Shown: positions 34,701-43,164, counted from the stretch's first letter. The stretch: DNA of 64,000 bases from Paenibacillus sp. FSL R7-0337 (GCF_037969875.1 NZ_CP150218.1:6510001-6574000), one strand, 5' to 3'. Program-made: numbers and translations. Notes: generated by a model not told the origin, from the letters alone.

Positions 34701-36142
34701 TTGACGGAGCTACAGGTACAGTGAAGAGTAAAACGGCTACTGTAACGAACACGGTTCAGAGTAAAATCACACCGGATGCCGAAACCAAGGCGTTGGTGGA
34801 CTACTATCTGAATCAGCACCCTGAATTAACCAAGCCTGTAGGAACTACAGACGGTACAATAACCCGTACAGATGCCTACACTAAGGAATCAGCATTGGGT
34901 AACCTGATTGCAGATGCGATGCGTCATGCTATCTTCAAAGAAGGCGAGAAAGATCCTGCAGATTTCGCCTTTATGAACCCGGGCGGCATCCGTGCTGATC
35001 TTCCGAAAGGCAATGTAGCGTTCGGGGATCTGGCGAAGATCCAGCCGTTCGGCAACACGCTGGTGAAGCTGACCCTGACCGGCCAGCAGATCAAGACCCT
35101 GCTTCAGCAGCAATGGGCAGTTAAGCCTGACGGCACTGCAGACACGAAAACCCTGCAAATCTCAGGTCTGAAATATACAGCTAACATGTATCTGCCGGTT
35201 GCAGAACGTGTGGCTAACCTGACTAAGGCTGACGGAACACCTATTGAAATGGCGAAGAGCTACACCGCTGTAGTCAATAACTTCATGGCTGCGGGCGGCG
35301 ACAATTACAAGGTATTAACTGAGGCAAGCTCCTCGCTGGCTGGACCGATCGACCTGGATGTATTCTATGAATATATCGTCAAAACATTCAACGGTGGTGC
35401 GATCACTGCTGCCATTGAAGGCCGGATCATCAATGTGGAGAAAGATCCTGGAACGGTTAATCCTAACCCTGGTAACACTGGACCGGTTACAACTGCAACA
35501 CCGAAGCCAACGGCTTCGCCTTCGGCCACTCCAAGTCCGGCAGCTACACCTGCGGCAACGGCAGCTCCTACGCCAAGCCCAGCTGTCCCTGCAGTAGCCT
35601 TCAAGGATCTGGGTAAGGTAGCCTGGGCCGCAGATGCCATTAATGCATTGGCAGCCAAAGGCATTATCAAAGGGATGGACGGCACGAACTTTGCGCCAAT
35701 GAAGAGTGTAACCCGAGCAGAATTCGTAACCATGCTGGTTCGTTCACTTGAACTTGGCAATTCGGCTTCACCTGCGAAATTCAGTGATGTGAAGCAGGGA
35801 GTCTGGTACTCCGATACGATTGCTGCGGCTGTGAATGCAGGTCTTGTAAAAGGCTCCGGCAACGGTAAATTCGAGCCGGGCCGTGAGATTACCCGCGAGG
35901 AAATGGCGATTATGATTGCGAATGCCCTTAAGGGTCAGCTGCAGCCGGTTGACGCTGCAACGTTGAACAAATTCACAGATAAGGCCAAGATTGCTCCTTA
36001 TGCAGAGCAAGCAGTGGCGCAGTTGACTCAGATTGGTATCGTCAATGGTATGGATGCCAAGCACTTTGCACCGAAGAGCATGGCTAACCGTGCCCAGGCT
36101 GCAGTGATTATCTTCCGTATGCTGGAGAATAAAGCTTCATAA
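31769..36142 (+). CDS. yfkN: Cell-surface bifunctional cyclic phosphodiesterase / 5'-nucleotidase with SLH domains
   Basis: A 1457-residue secreted enzyme like B. subtilis YfkN. A signal peptide (1-40, ending VLEAGKAEA) is followed by two metallophosphatase/nucleotidase units. Unit 1 (about 50-650) has 'TTDVHTN', 'DNGDLIQG' and 'GNHEFNYG', matching 2',3'-cyclic-nucleotide phosphodiesterases. Unit 2 (about 705-1205) has 'GINDFHGQLD', 'HNGDSVGAS', 'GNHEFDQG' and a 5'-nucleotidase C-terminal part with 'FMNPGGIRADL'. A Pro/Thr/Ala linker (about 1230-1275) leads to three SLH repeats (1278-1455) in place of the LPXTG-type anchor of YfkN. It should scavenge phosphate and nucleosides from extracellular nucleotides while held on the wall. 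GGGAGGAAA precedes the ATG. Confidence 0.94.
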   Translation: MGERRWNKPIASLLATTVLAAQMLGGVFNVPVLEAGKAEASPVITNPGTINLRLMSTTDVHTNVYGWDYFKGAASATVGLDRTSTLVKTARSEAEGKYNLLLDNGDLIQGTPLGTYMAQVSDFRESEDQIHPIIAAMNLMGYDAATFGNHEFNYGLDYLDRTVKGNVSSVTYKESTGAKFPYINANIYNVSDKKNTFEPYRIIDKEVKDSNGNTVTIRVGLLGLVTPQIMEWDKVNLENNVIAEDIVETAKKFVPEMQKDGADVIVAMTHSGFDAAAAEGTGAENVINLLSKVEGIDAITFSHTHKVFPTNGVDSALDASFKDPSTKKPYNNDVAKVDNVNGHINGTPAVQAGYGGGYLGLIDLKIDQNSNGKWTVDKEASKASTRSITGAAIDTAIDDLAGKAHQATKDYVNQPLGLTTAPMNSYFAMVQDDPTVQIVTYAQQQYVSNLIHTNENLAGYRNLPILSVGAPFKAGRNGPDEYTDIKKGDLTIASASDLYLYDNTLKAIVVKGSTVKEWVEMSAGAFNRIKPSISTPQSLLNSAFAVYNFDVIDGIKYTLDVTRNAKYKSDGSINDKSSSRVTSITYGDKPLDPEQEFVVVTNNYRASGGGNFPGVKEAKMIIDSQMENRQVLMEYIKEAGTVDPTADNNWSIDPIQGNVTVTFPSSPRAAAVAPANITTTGTTDVRGFEIYNLDLKKSAPTPTGDVEVHLLGINDFHGQLDTTSVVNGEAVGTAATLAAYLKEARAKYENSLLFHNGDSVGASAPVSSLERDKPTMEWMNLMKFDVGTLGNHEFDQGVEAMKAQIYGGKDPKNEKVVHNGADFDYINANAVDSTTGKPIITPYVVKEVGGVKIGFIGVVTKATPSKVSPAGTAGVKFLSAGEEVAAIEKYAAELNAQGVKTIVVLAHDPATTKTDPVTQKNVSTGEAVDLAKALPANSPVDVIVAGDNHGYANDTVNGKLIVQAYSYGTAFEDIKLVIDGATGTVKSKTATVTNTVQSKITPDAETKALVDYYLNQHPELTKPVGTTDGTITRTDAYTKESALGNLIADAMRHAIFKEGEKDPADFAFMNPGGIRADLPKGNVAFGDLAKIQPFGNTLVKLTLTGQQIKTLLQQQWAVKPDGTADTKTLQISGLKYTANMYLPVAERVANLTKADGTPIEMAKSYTAVVNNFMAAGGDNYKVLTEASSSLAGPIDLDVFYEYIVKTFNGGAITAAIEGRIINVEKDPGTVNPNPGNTGPVTTATPKPTASPSATPSPAATPAATAAPTPSPAVPAVAFKDLGKVAWAADAINALAAKGIIKGMDGTNFAPMKSVTRAEFVTMLVRSLELGNSASPAKFSDVKQGVWYSDTIAAAVNAGLVKGSGNGKFEPGREITREEMAIMIANALKGQLQPVDAATLNKFTDKAKIAPYAEQAVAQLTQIGIVNGMDAKHFAPKSMANRAQAAVIIFRMLENKAS

Positions 36143-36185
36143 GTTAAAGTTTCATCATGTAATCATGAAATGATAATCAATCAGA

Positions 36186-36219
36186 GAGAGCCCCTGCTGA
36201 AATAGCACGGGCTCTTTTC
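36186..36219 (+). terminator. Intrinsic terminator after the SLH nucleotidase
   Basis: AGAGCCC and GGGCTCT pair around CTGCTGAAATAGCAC (itself partly paired) and are followed by TTTT. Confidence 0.82.
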
Positions 36220-36222
36220 TGG

Positions 36223-36322
36223 AAATATAAGAAGTTATAGGTTTCACACGATAACTTATCCTGCTATTTCTCGCTGAAACGGTACCGTCCATAAAAGGAC
36301 GATGGAGACGTTTCCACTTGCC
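36223..36322 (+). repeat. Double-hairpin intergenic repeat, copy B
   Basis: A 100-base element aligned over its full length with copy A. Hairpin 1 here is AAGTTAT with ATAACTT, a different sequence from copy A but equally paired. Hairpin 2 keeps GAAACG with CGTTTC and GTCC with GGAC. It lies four bases behind the terminator of the nucleotidase gene. Confidence 0.85.
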
Positions 36323-36339
36323 TGAGGAAGGGCAGCTGT

Positions 36340-36705
36340 TTTACGCTTGACGGAAGATAAGCTGAGATTTATAATTGCCTTAATTCATGTTATCAGCGTT
36401 GACGAAGATATGAACCACTTGCTTTGGACCGTTTCAGAGAGAGGAAGCCTCAGGCTGCAACTTCCTCCGGTACCGGCTTCTGGTTTACCCCTTTGTAGCT
36501 GCGGTTATGAACTCCTTACGGCTTCGGTACTCCGGAACCTTAATGGATAGTAAGAACCGCCGGTTCATGGCCGTTATCCCCATGCTAACGAAGGATCATA
36601 TTCTGCAGTGAAGCATAAGCGCCAGCTGCCAGGATGGATCGAATTTGGGTGGAATCACGGGTGCAATCACTCGTCCCTTTGCGGGACGGGTGTTTTTTGT
36701 GTGCA
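36340..36705 (+). ncRNA. T-box riboswitch of thrS
   Basis: A long structured leader directly before thrS. The T-box TTTGGGTGGAATCACGG at 36644-36660 is followed by a terminator (36668-36698: CACTCGTCCC, loop TTTG, GGGACGGGTG, six T). The AGAGAGAGGAAG-like stem I part is near 36438. Uncharged tRNA-Thr should pair with the leader and prevent termination. The specifier codon could not be assigned with certainty by eye. Confidence 0.9.
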
Positions 36706-36807
36706 GAGGCTATGAGTGATAACCACTTGTAGGCGTAGGCTTGCGAAGTGAATGTGTATGAAGAGTTCAAGGAAGTATAGCCCAACAAACCTTAGGAGGA
36801 AGTAATC

Positions 36808-38745
36808 ATGTCAGTAAATATTAAGCTTCCGGACGGATCGGTCCGGGAATATGCGGACGGCAGCAGCATTGATGATGTAGCCGCCTCTATCAGCAGCGGA
36901 CTGCGCAAGAACGCCGCAGCAGGCAAGCTCAACGGGATTGTCGTAGACCTCTCAACACCGCTGCAGGAAGGCGATCTGGTAGAGATCGTAACGCTTGATT
37001 CGCCGGAAGGTCTCGAAGTGATGCGTCACAGCACAGCTCACTTGATGGCGCAGGCGGTAAGACGTCTGTTCGGCACCAAGGAAGTGAAGCTTGGAGTCGG
37101 TCCTGTGATCGAAGACGGCTTCTATTATGATATGGATCTGGAGCATCCGCTCAATCCCGAGGATCTGCTGAAGATCGAGAAGGAAATGGACCGTATTGTC
37201 TCGGAGAATCTGCCGATTGTCCGCCATGAGGTCAGCCGGGGGGAAGCACTGGAGCGCTTCGGCGAACTGGGTGATCCTTACAAGCTGGAGCTGATTGAAG
37301 CTCTGCCGGAAGACAGTGTCATCACCATCTATGAGCAGGGCGAATTCTTCGACCTTTGCCGTGGCCCGCATTTGCCGTCTACAGCCAAGATCAAGGTATT
37401 CAAGCTGATGAATGTGGCCGGGGCTTACTGGCGCGGAGACAGCAAGAATAAGATGCTGCAGCGTGTGTACGGCACAGCCTGGATCAAGAAGGCACAGCTG
37501 GATGAGCATCTGCGCCTGCTGGAGGAAGCGAAGAAGCGCGACCACCGGAAGCTGGGCAAGGAGCTGGAGATTTTCACCTTCAATCAGTTAGTTGGACAAG
37601 GCCTGCCGATCTGGCTGCCTAAGGGCGCGAAGCTGCGCAGTATTCTGGAGCGTTATATTGTCGATCTGGAAGCAAGTCTCGGATACCAGCATGTCTACAC
37701 TCCGGTACTGGGGAACGTAGAGCTGTACAAGACTTCCGGGCACTGGGAGCACTATCAGGAAGATATGTTCCCTAAGATGACTATCGATAATGAAGAGTTC
37801 GTGCTGCGCCCGATGAACTGCCCGCACCACATGATGATCTACAAGAGCTCGATGCACAGCTACCGCGATCTGCCGATCCGCATTGCCGAGCTTGGAATTC
37901 AGCACCGTTATGAAATGTCGGGAGCCTTGACAGGTCTGCACCGCGTGCGTTCCATGACGCTGAATGACTCACATATCTTCTGCCGTCTGGACCAGATCAA
38001 GAGCGAGTTCATCCGTGTGCTGGAATTGATTAAGCAGGTATACAGTGACTTCGGGATTGAAGATTACCGGTTCCGCCTCTCTTATCGTGATCCTAAGGAT
38101 ACTGAGAAATATTATGCCAACGATGAGATGTGGGAGACTGCACAGCGTATGCTGCGTGAGGTAGTCGAAGAAGCCGGTCTGCCGTTCTACGAAGCCGAAG
38201 GCGAAGCGGCCTTCTATGGTCCGAAGCTCGATGTGCAGATTAAGACTGTACTCGGCAAAGAAGAGACACTCTCGACCGTACAGATTGACTTCCTGCTGCC
38301 GGAGCGCTTTGAGCTGGAATATGTCGGCGACGACGGCCAGAAGCACCGTCCGGTTGTCCTGCACCGCGGGATTCTGGGAACGATGGAACGGTTTGTAGCC
38401 TTCCTGCTGGAGAACTTTGCCGGTTCACTGCCGCTCTGGCTGTCCCCGCAGCAGGTGAAGATTATTCCGGTATCTTCGGCCTTTGACGAATATGCGAAGG
38501 AAGTGGAAGCGAAGCTGCTGCGCAGCGGCATCCGTGCGGAAGTGGATTTACGCAATGAGAAGATGGGCTACAAGATCCGTGAAGCTCAGCTCGAGAAGCT
38601 GCCGTACATGTTCGTAGTCGGCGAGAACGAGATGAATGCCGGTAGCGTATCAATCCGCAAACGCGGCGAAGGCGACATTGGCGCCCGTTCGCTGCAGGAA
38701 GCTATTGATTCGCTTGCACAGGAAATTGCCGGACGTGTAATCTAA
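36808..38745 (+). CDS. thrS: Threonyl-tRNA synthetase
   Basis: A 645-residue class II synthetase of normal length. It has the N-terminal TGS domain (1-62), the editing domain ('MRHSTAHLMAQAVRRLFG' at about 72-89 with the metal-binding His residues, and 'CRGPHLPSTAKI'), the catalytic core with motif 2 'GALTGLHRVRSM', 'MNCPHHMMIY' and 'HRGILGTMERF', and the anticodon-binding domain from about 540. AGGAGGAAG precedes the ATG. It is controlled by the T-box in its leader. Confidence 0.97.
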   Translation: MSVNIKLPDGSVREYADGSSIDDVAASISSGLRKNAAAGKLNGIVVDLSTPLQEGDLVEIVTLDSPEGLEVMRHSTAHLMAQAVRRLFGTKEVKLGVGPVIEDGFYYDMDLEHPLNPEDLLKIEKEMDRIVSENLPIVRHEVSRGEALERFGELGDPYKLELIEALPEDSVITIYEQGEFFDLCRGPHLPSTAKIKVFKLMNVAGAYWRGDSKNKMLQRVYGTAWIKKAQLDEHLRLLEEAKKRDHRKLGKELEIFTFNQLVGQGLPIWLPKGAKLRSILERYIVDLEASLGYQHVYTPVLGNVELYKTSGHWEHYQEDMFPKMTIDNEEFVLRPMNCPHHMMIYKSSMHSYRDLPIRIAELGIQHRYEMSGALTGLHRVRSMTLNDSHIFCRLDQIKSEFIRVLELIKQVYSDFGIEDYRFRLSYRDPKDTEKYYANDEMWETAQRMLREVVEEAGLPFYEAEGEAAFYGPKLDVQIKTVLGKEETLSTVQIDFLLPERFELEYVGDDGQKHRPVVLHRGILGTMERFVAFLLENFAGSLPLWLSPQQVKIIPVSSAFDEYAKEVEAKLLRSGIRAEVDLRNEKMGYKIREAQLEKLPYMFVVGENEMNAGSVSIRKRGEGDIGARSLQEAIDSLAQEIAGRVI

Positions 38746-38861
38746 AATTCAGCCTGCTTGCTGAACCTCTGTTATAAGCCTCATGAGACTGCTTTGGTGC
38801 GGTGTCATGTATAAAGTTTTGTGAATCGGGAAACCCTCGTACTATGGGGAGGGTTTAACTA

Positions 38862-39623
38862 ATGAACAAAATGGGCTTATACCAGAGGTTTTGGTGTCTT
38901 TTCGTCACGATCGTCCTTATGCTGACCGCTGCCGGGATCTTCCCGGATTACGTGCGCAAGTCGGCTCAGGCGAGAGGGATGGAAGACACTGCAGGGCAGC
39001 ATGGAAGCAGCATACAGAAGCAGTCACCCGTTGATCGTCAGCAGACAGGCTCAGCATCCCGTCTTGGAGGCTCTTCAAGAGCCGTACAGCCGGATGCCGC
39101 AGACAAAGCTGTTAAGAAGCCAGAGGTACAGGCAGCTAAGCCTAAGAATCCTGTCAAAGCACCCGGTTCGGTACCGGTAGCCGCTCCGGCTCCAGAGCAG
39201 ATTATCACCTCGCTGAAAGTTATGGCGACCGGCTATACAGCCGGATACGAATCCACCGGCAAGACCGCGAAGCATCCGGAGTACGGGATTACGTATTCAG
39301 GAGTTAAGGTACGGCGGGACAAGAATGCGGTATCCACGATTGCAGCGGACCCGAAGGTGCTGCCGCTGGGAAGTATTTTATATATACCGGGTTACGGATA
39401 TGGAATTGTGGCCGATACCGGATCGGCAATCAAAGGGCGCAAGATCGATCTCTACTTCAGCACCACCAAGCAGGTCTACAAGGAATGGGGCAAGAAGTCG
39501 GTGGTGATTCAACTGATCAAGCGCGGAGACGGTAAATGCACGGAAAGTATGCTGAAGAGCTTGGGTCATGCTATCCAGACCTATAATGCAGTTCCGCAAT
39601 ATTTGCTGGAAGAAGCTATTTAA
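38862..39623 (+). CDS. 3D-domain protein (YuiC/YocH-like), secreted
   Basis: A 253-residue protein. Residues 8-30 are a membrane or signal segment. Residues 35-105 are a Pro/Ala/Lys/Gln-rich spacer. From about 115 comes a 3D domain: 'MATGYTAGYESTGKTAKHPEYGITYSGVKV', 'TIAADPKVLPLGSILYIPGYG' and 'VADTGSAIKGRKIDLYF', with the three Asp residues that give the domain its name. The fold is that of MltA-like lytic transglycosylases; YuiC cleaves peptidoglycan glycan strands. Wall remodelling is expected. Its start is embedded near a hairpin (38829-38857) that contains the ribosome site. Confidence 0.87.
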   Translation: MNKMGLYQRFWCLFVTIVLMLTAAGIFPDYVRKSAQARGMEDTAGQHGSSIQKQSPVDRQQTGSASRLGGSSRAVQPDAADKAVKKPEVQAAKPKNPVKAPGSVPVAAPAPEQIITSLKVMATGYTAGYESTGKTAKHPEYGITYSGVKVRRDKNAVSTIAADPKVLPLGSILYIPGYGYGIVADTGSAIKGRKIDLYFSTTKQVYKEWGKKSVVIQLIKRGDGKCTESMLKSLGHAIQTYNAVPQYLLEEAI

Positions 39624-39756
39624 GGGATGCGTACACCGGACAATCCGGAGTTTGAATTTATTTTCACTTGAGCATGTATAATAAAGCGGGCTGCTTCCCA
39701 TAATATCGACTGGGGCAAATACTTGCTTCTTCCGATACAATAGGGAGGTGATTCTC

Positions 39757-39903
39757 GTGGCTAATTCCAAGAAACCAAAGGTACAGGAAAATTTCAAAAC
39801 ACCAAATGAAAAATACAATGCAGAGTTCGCTGTTGAAAATGACGGTGCGACTAAGCAAAGCAGCAACTCCATGACCAAACCGGCTCAGAAACCGCAGCAG
39901 TAA
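39757..39903 (+). CDS. 48-residue charged small protein
   Basis: A short gene with a very strong ribosome site (GGGAGGTGATTCTC, spacing 6-8) before GTG 39757. The product begins MANSKKPKVQENFKTPNEKY and is rich in Lys, Asn and Gln, with no Cys, no Trp and no membrane segment; it ends QKPQQ. It resembles small acid-soluble or other spore-associated peptides in composition, but I do not recognise it as any named one. A terminator follows at 39935. The ribosome site and terminator make it a likely real gene. Confidence 0.68.
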   Translation: MANSKKPKVQENFKTPNEKYNAEFAVENDGATKQSSNSMTKPAQKPQQ

Positions 39904-39934
39904 TGCTGGGTTCCCGGTAAGCTCCTGAAGCAAC

Positions 39935-39984
39935 AAGCTGTCCTGCCATGTCCGTTTACGGGCTGGAGGGCAGCTTTTTTTAAT
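39935..39984 (+). terminator. Intrinsic terminator after the 48-residue gene
   Basis: AAGCTGTCCTGCCA pairs imperfectly with TGGAGGGCAGCTT, followed by TTTTTTT. The 75-bp repeat starts six bases later. Confidence 0.8.
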
Positions 39985-39989
39985 AGAAT

Positions 39990-40064
39990 TTATATGTTTT
40001 GGGGTCCCCGTAAAGTATCTGAGTCATCACCTACGCTAAAGCCCCACTTTATGGGGTTATTTTA
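39990..40064 (+). repeat. 75-bp GGGGTCCCC element, copy 1
   Basis: Contains TTTTGGGGTCCCCG, then GAGTCATCACC, then CCCCA/TGGGG hairpin followed by TTATTTT. A nearly identical copy (three substitutions, one indel) is at 59794-59869. Both follow a hairpin terminator. Confidence 0.85.
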
Positions 40065-40221
40065 TATGGTTATAATTTAACTTAATATTCCAGTCCTCTC
40101 GGTCTGGAGACTGAGATACAGTTCCTTCTTACGCCGCTGTTCTCCACCGCATTCTTCCTGTAGACTAAGGCTATAAGTGTTCAAGAGGAAGAGTTGTATT
40201 TACGACAAGGAGGATGACATT

Positions 40222-41301
40222 ATGAAACGAAGGTTCACCAGCCAGGTACTCGGAGGCCTGCTCCTCATCGGTCTGGGGGGAATGTTCCTGCTCCGGCAGA
40301 TGGGCTACACGGATTTCAGTCTGAGTTCACTGATCTCCACCTATTGGCCCGTTATTCTGATCGTGATGGGCGTACAACGGCTTTTGGCTCCGGATGAGCA
40401 GCGATCAAGATTTTCGGCAACACTCGGCGGATTTATCTATCTGGCGATCGGTGTGTTTTTCCTGGGACGGAATTTAGACTGGTTCTACTACTCGGCAAGC
40501 GATTTCTTCAAAATGCTGATTCCGGTCATGCTGATCGGCGGCGGACTATCCGTCATCTTCAGACCGCGGCCGAGCACTCCGCCAATACCTCCGGCACCGC
40601 CCTCACCACCAGGCTACTACCCGCCTGGACCCGGTAAGAGTCCGCTGGATACAGCGCCGCCTGCTCCGCTGGAGTCTACGCTCGATCAGCAGTTCGAGCA
40701 GAAATTCGGCAAGCCGGCTGGCAGCGAGGACCGGAACTGGAATGATTATCTGCATAAGAATGAGGAAGACGCAGACGGTAACCCGCTGCATGCTTCGGCA
40801 GATACCCGCTGGCAGGAGAAGCAGGAGCGCCAGGAGCGCAGACGCCAGGAGCGTCAGGAACGGCAAGCCCGCCGTCACGGCGAATGGCATGAGGAGTTCC
40901 AGGATTCCGGGAATGACAAGGATGCGACGAACCGCTCGGCTTTTATCGGTGATGTGCATATGGGCAAGGAGCATTTTCAATTGAAGCGGACCAATATTTC
41001 GCAGTTCATCGGGGATACGGTGCTGGATCTGACCAATGCGCAGATTCCTTACGGCGAGACGAAGATTAATATCTCTGCTTTTGTCGGCGACATTAAAGTA
41101 TATATTCCAGATGATATGGATCTGGGTGTGGCTGTGACCGGCAGCTCGTTCATCGGTGATATGCAGGTGCTTGAGCAGTCGCGCAGCGGGTTCATGAGCA
41201 ATGTGCAGTGCAAGACACCGTATTACAAGGAATCGGGCAAGAAAGTCCGTATCAACGTCAGCTGCTTCATCGGTGACGTTAAAGTCAAAACGGTGGGTTA
41301 A
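40222..41301 (+). CDS. liaF: LiaF-like membrane regulator
   Basis: A 359-residue protein from ATG 40222 (AAGGAGGATGACATT upstream). Residues 1-115 hold four hydrophobic segments. Then come a Pro-rich stretch (PPIPPAPPSPPG) and a very charged Arg/Gln/Glu segment ('RQERRRQERQERQARR', about 205-235). The C-terminal domain repeats FIGD four times ('SAFIGDVHM', 'SQFIGDTVL', 'SSFIGDMQV', 'SCFIGDVKV'), which marks the LiaF cell-envelope-stress domain. It is followed directly by the kinase and regulator, so it should inhibit the kinase LiaS until the envelope is damaged. No liaIH target operon is seen in the window. Confidence 0.92.
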   Translation: MKRRFTSQVLGGLLLIGLGGMFLLRQMGYTDFSLSSLISTYWPVILIVMGVQRLLAPDEQRSRFSATLGGFIYLAIGVFFLGRNLDWFYYSASDFFKMLIPVMLIGGGLSVIFRPRPSTPPIPPAPPSPPGYYPPGPGKSPLDTAPPAPLESTLDQQFEQKFGKPAGSEDRNWNDYLHKNEEDADGNPLHASADTRWQEKQERQERRRQERQERQARRHGEWHEEFQDSGNDKDATNRSAFIGDVHMGKEHFQLKRTNISQFIGDTVLDLTNAQIPYGETKINISAFVGDIKVYIPDDMDLGVAVTGSSFIGDMQVLEQSRSGFMSNVQCKTPYYKESGKKVRINVSCFIGDVKVKTVG

Positions 41302-42369
41302 ATGGGGATGATCTTCAGTAATACCAAGTGGATGCTGCTGGTGTATTTCCTGCTTAGCGGCGGGGTTACGGCGGGACTGATGTATGCCGGGACATGCCTG
41401 GGCTATATTCAGGTGGTGGATACCCGGATGTGGATCTACCTGTGTCTGGGCATTGTATTGTTCACAGTCATCATCGGCTACATCGCCGGTCAGCGGATTC
41501 AGCGGCGGATCGATCATCTGGATTTGAATATGCTGCAGGTGGCTAAGGGGAATATGTCGGTACGGATGCCGGAGAGCGAGGACCAGTCTTTTGCACGGGT
41601 CTACCATGAGTTCAACATCATGATGGATACGGTCGAGAAGAAGATGAAGCGGCTCCAGCAGCTCGGGGAACAGGAAGTTATTGAGAAGGAAAAGGCAGCG
41701 GAGAGTGCGGTACTGGAAGAGCGCAGGCGTATGGCCCGGGATCTGCATGATACGGTGAGCCAGCAGCTGTTCGCTATTCACATGTCCGCCTCTTCGCTGC
41801 CTAAAGTGCTTGAACGCAGCGCCGAGCACGGCAGGGTGGTGATGGATCAGCTGATCAGCATGTCCCAGATGGCGCAGAAGCAGATGAGGGCGCTCATCGC
41901 ACAGCTGCGTCCGGTGGAGCTGGAGGGGCGCAATCTGTTCGAGGCATTGGAGAAGTGGTTCCCGGATTATTGCCGTCAGAACGGGCTCAAAGGGGTGAAG
42001 GAGCTCGAGCTTCAGGGTGAGCTGTCCGAAGCGATCGAGCATCAGCTGTTCCTGATTATTCAGGAGTCGATGGCAAATATTGTGAAGCATGCCGGTGCAC
42101 GGGTGGTCAGTCTGTCCCTGCGGGAGGTGCCGCGCCAGGTGGTGCTGAGCATCAGCGATGACGGGCAGGGCTTCGAGCATGTGCAGCACAAGCAAGGCTC
42201 CTACGGGCTCACGACCATGCGTGAGCGTGCCGAGAAGCTCGGCGGTCAGGTCGAGATTATCAGCCGCAGGGGAGCGGGAACAACGATCCGCGTACATATT
42301 CCAAAGTTTGTCCAAGGCCGCGCGGAGACGGCTGCTGACGGGTCTGAGGCCGATTCTGAAGAGGCTTGA
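41302..42369 (+). CDS. liaS: Sensor histidine kinase LiaS
   Basis: A 355-residue NarL-type (HisKA_3) kinase. Two membrane helices (about 10-30 and 43-62) flank a very short outer loop, the intramembrane-sensing design of LiaS. A HAMP domain follows, then the phosphoacceptor His149 in 'RDLHDTVSQQLFAIH', and the ATPase motifs 'ESMANIVKHAGA' and 'SDDGQGFE'. The ATG follows the liaF stop without a gap. It should phosphorylate the regulator encoded 63 bases downstream. Confidence 0.94.
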   Translation: MGMIFSNTKWMLLVYFLLSGGVTAGLMYAGTCLGYIQVVDTRMWIYLCLGIVLFTVIIGYIAGQRIQRRIDHLDLNMLQVAKGNMSVRMPESEDQSFARVYHEFNIMMDTVEKKMKRLQQLGEQEVIEKEKAAESAVLEERRRMARDLHDTVSQQLFAIHMSASSLPKVLERSAEHGRVVMDQLISMSQMAQKQMRALIAQLRPVELEGRNLFEALEKWFPDYCRQNGLKGVKELELQGELSEAIEHQLFLIIQESMANIVKHAGARVVSLSLREVPRQVVLSISDDGQGFEHVQHKQGSYGLTTMRERAEKLGGQVEIISRRGAGTTIRVHIPKFVQGRAETAADGSEADSEEA

Positions 42370-42432
42370 GGGGCTTAGCGGTGATGAAGCTGGGGCTGTA
42401 TAATGCTTATACAATGTTAGGGGGAGTACAGG

Positions 42433-43086
42433 ATGAGTCTCATAAAAGTACTGCTTGTAGATGATCACGATATGGTGAGGATGGGCCTCAAAACCTATTT
42501 GATGCTGGACCCGATGTTTGAAGTGATAGGGGAAGCAGCCAACGGGCATGAAGCGCTGGCGATGCTCCGTGAACTGGGACAGGAGGCGCTGCCGGATCTG
42601 GTGCTGATGGATCTGATGATGCCGGTAATGAACGGTGCTGAGACCACCCGCGCGGTCCTGGCCGAATTCCCCGGGCTCAAGATTGTCATCCTTACCAGCT
42701 TCCTGGAGGACGATCTGGTGGTCGATGCGATTGAAGCCGGAGCTGTCAGCTATGTGCTTAAGACCGTCTCCGCAGAAGAACTGATCTATGCGCTGCAAGG
42801 CGCCTATCGCGGCATGCCCGTGATGACCGGCGATGTGTCGCAGGCACTGACCCGCGGCATCCGCCAGCGCACGGTCCAGGGCGACTCCTCCGGCTTAACC
42901 GAACGTGAGAAGGAAGTGCTGCTGCTGATCGCCGAGGGCAAGACGAATAAGGATATTGGCGAGGAGCTGCATATCAGCATCAAGACCGTGAAGACTCATG
43001 TCAGCAACCTGCTGATGAAATGCGAGCTGGATGACCGCACCCAGCTGGCGATCTTCGCCCACCGCAAAGGCTGGGCGCAGGGTTAG
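42433..43086 (+). CDS. liaR: Response regulator LiaR
   Basis: A 217-residue NarL/LuxR-type regulator. The receiver has Asp10-Asp11, phosphoacceptor Asp60 ('LVLMDLMMP') and the conserved Lys in 'VLKTVSAEEL'. The LuxR helix-turn-helix is at about 150-210 ('LTEREKEVLLLIAEGKTNKDIGEELHIS'). AGGGGGAGTACAGG precedes the ATG. Partner of LiaS in the envelope-stress circuit. Confidence 0.95.
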   Translation: MSLIKVLLVDDHDMVRMGLKTYLMLDPMFEVIGEAANGHEALAMLRELGQEALPDLVLMDLMMPVMNGAETTRAVLAEFPGLKIVILTSFLEDDLVVDAIEAGAVSYVLKTVSAEELIYALQGAYRGMPVMTGDVSQALTRGIRQRTVQGDSSGLTEREKEVLLLIAEGKTNKDIGEELHISIKTVKTHVSNLLMKCELDDRTQLAIFAHRKGWAQG

Positions 43087-43164
43087 CAGCTGCAGGGAGT
43101 TTGGTAGACAACATTTATATAGTGAACCGATAAGGAGGCTATCCGAATAGCAAACGCCAATCTG

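Noticed and set aside
36347..36550. 67-codon frame inside the thrS leader
   Set aside because: It lies within the T-box structure and has no ribosome site.
40603..42798. 731-codon minus-strand frame opposite liaF, liaS and liaR
   Set aside because: Antisense shadow of three clear genes, caused by GC-biased codons; no ribosome site and no family match.
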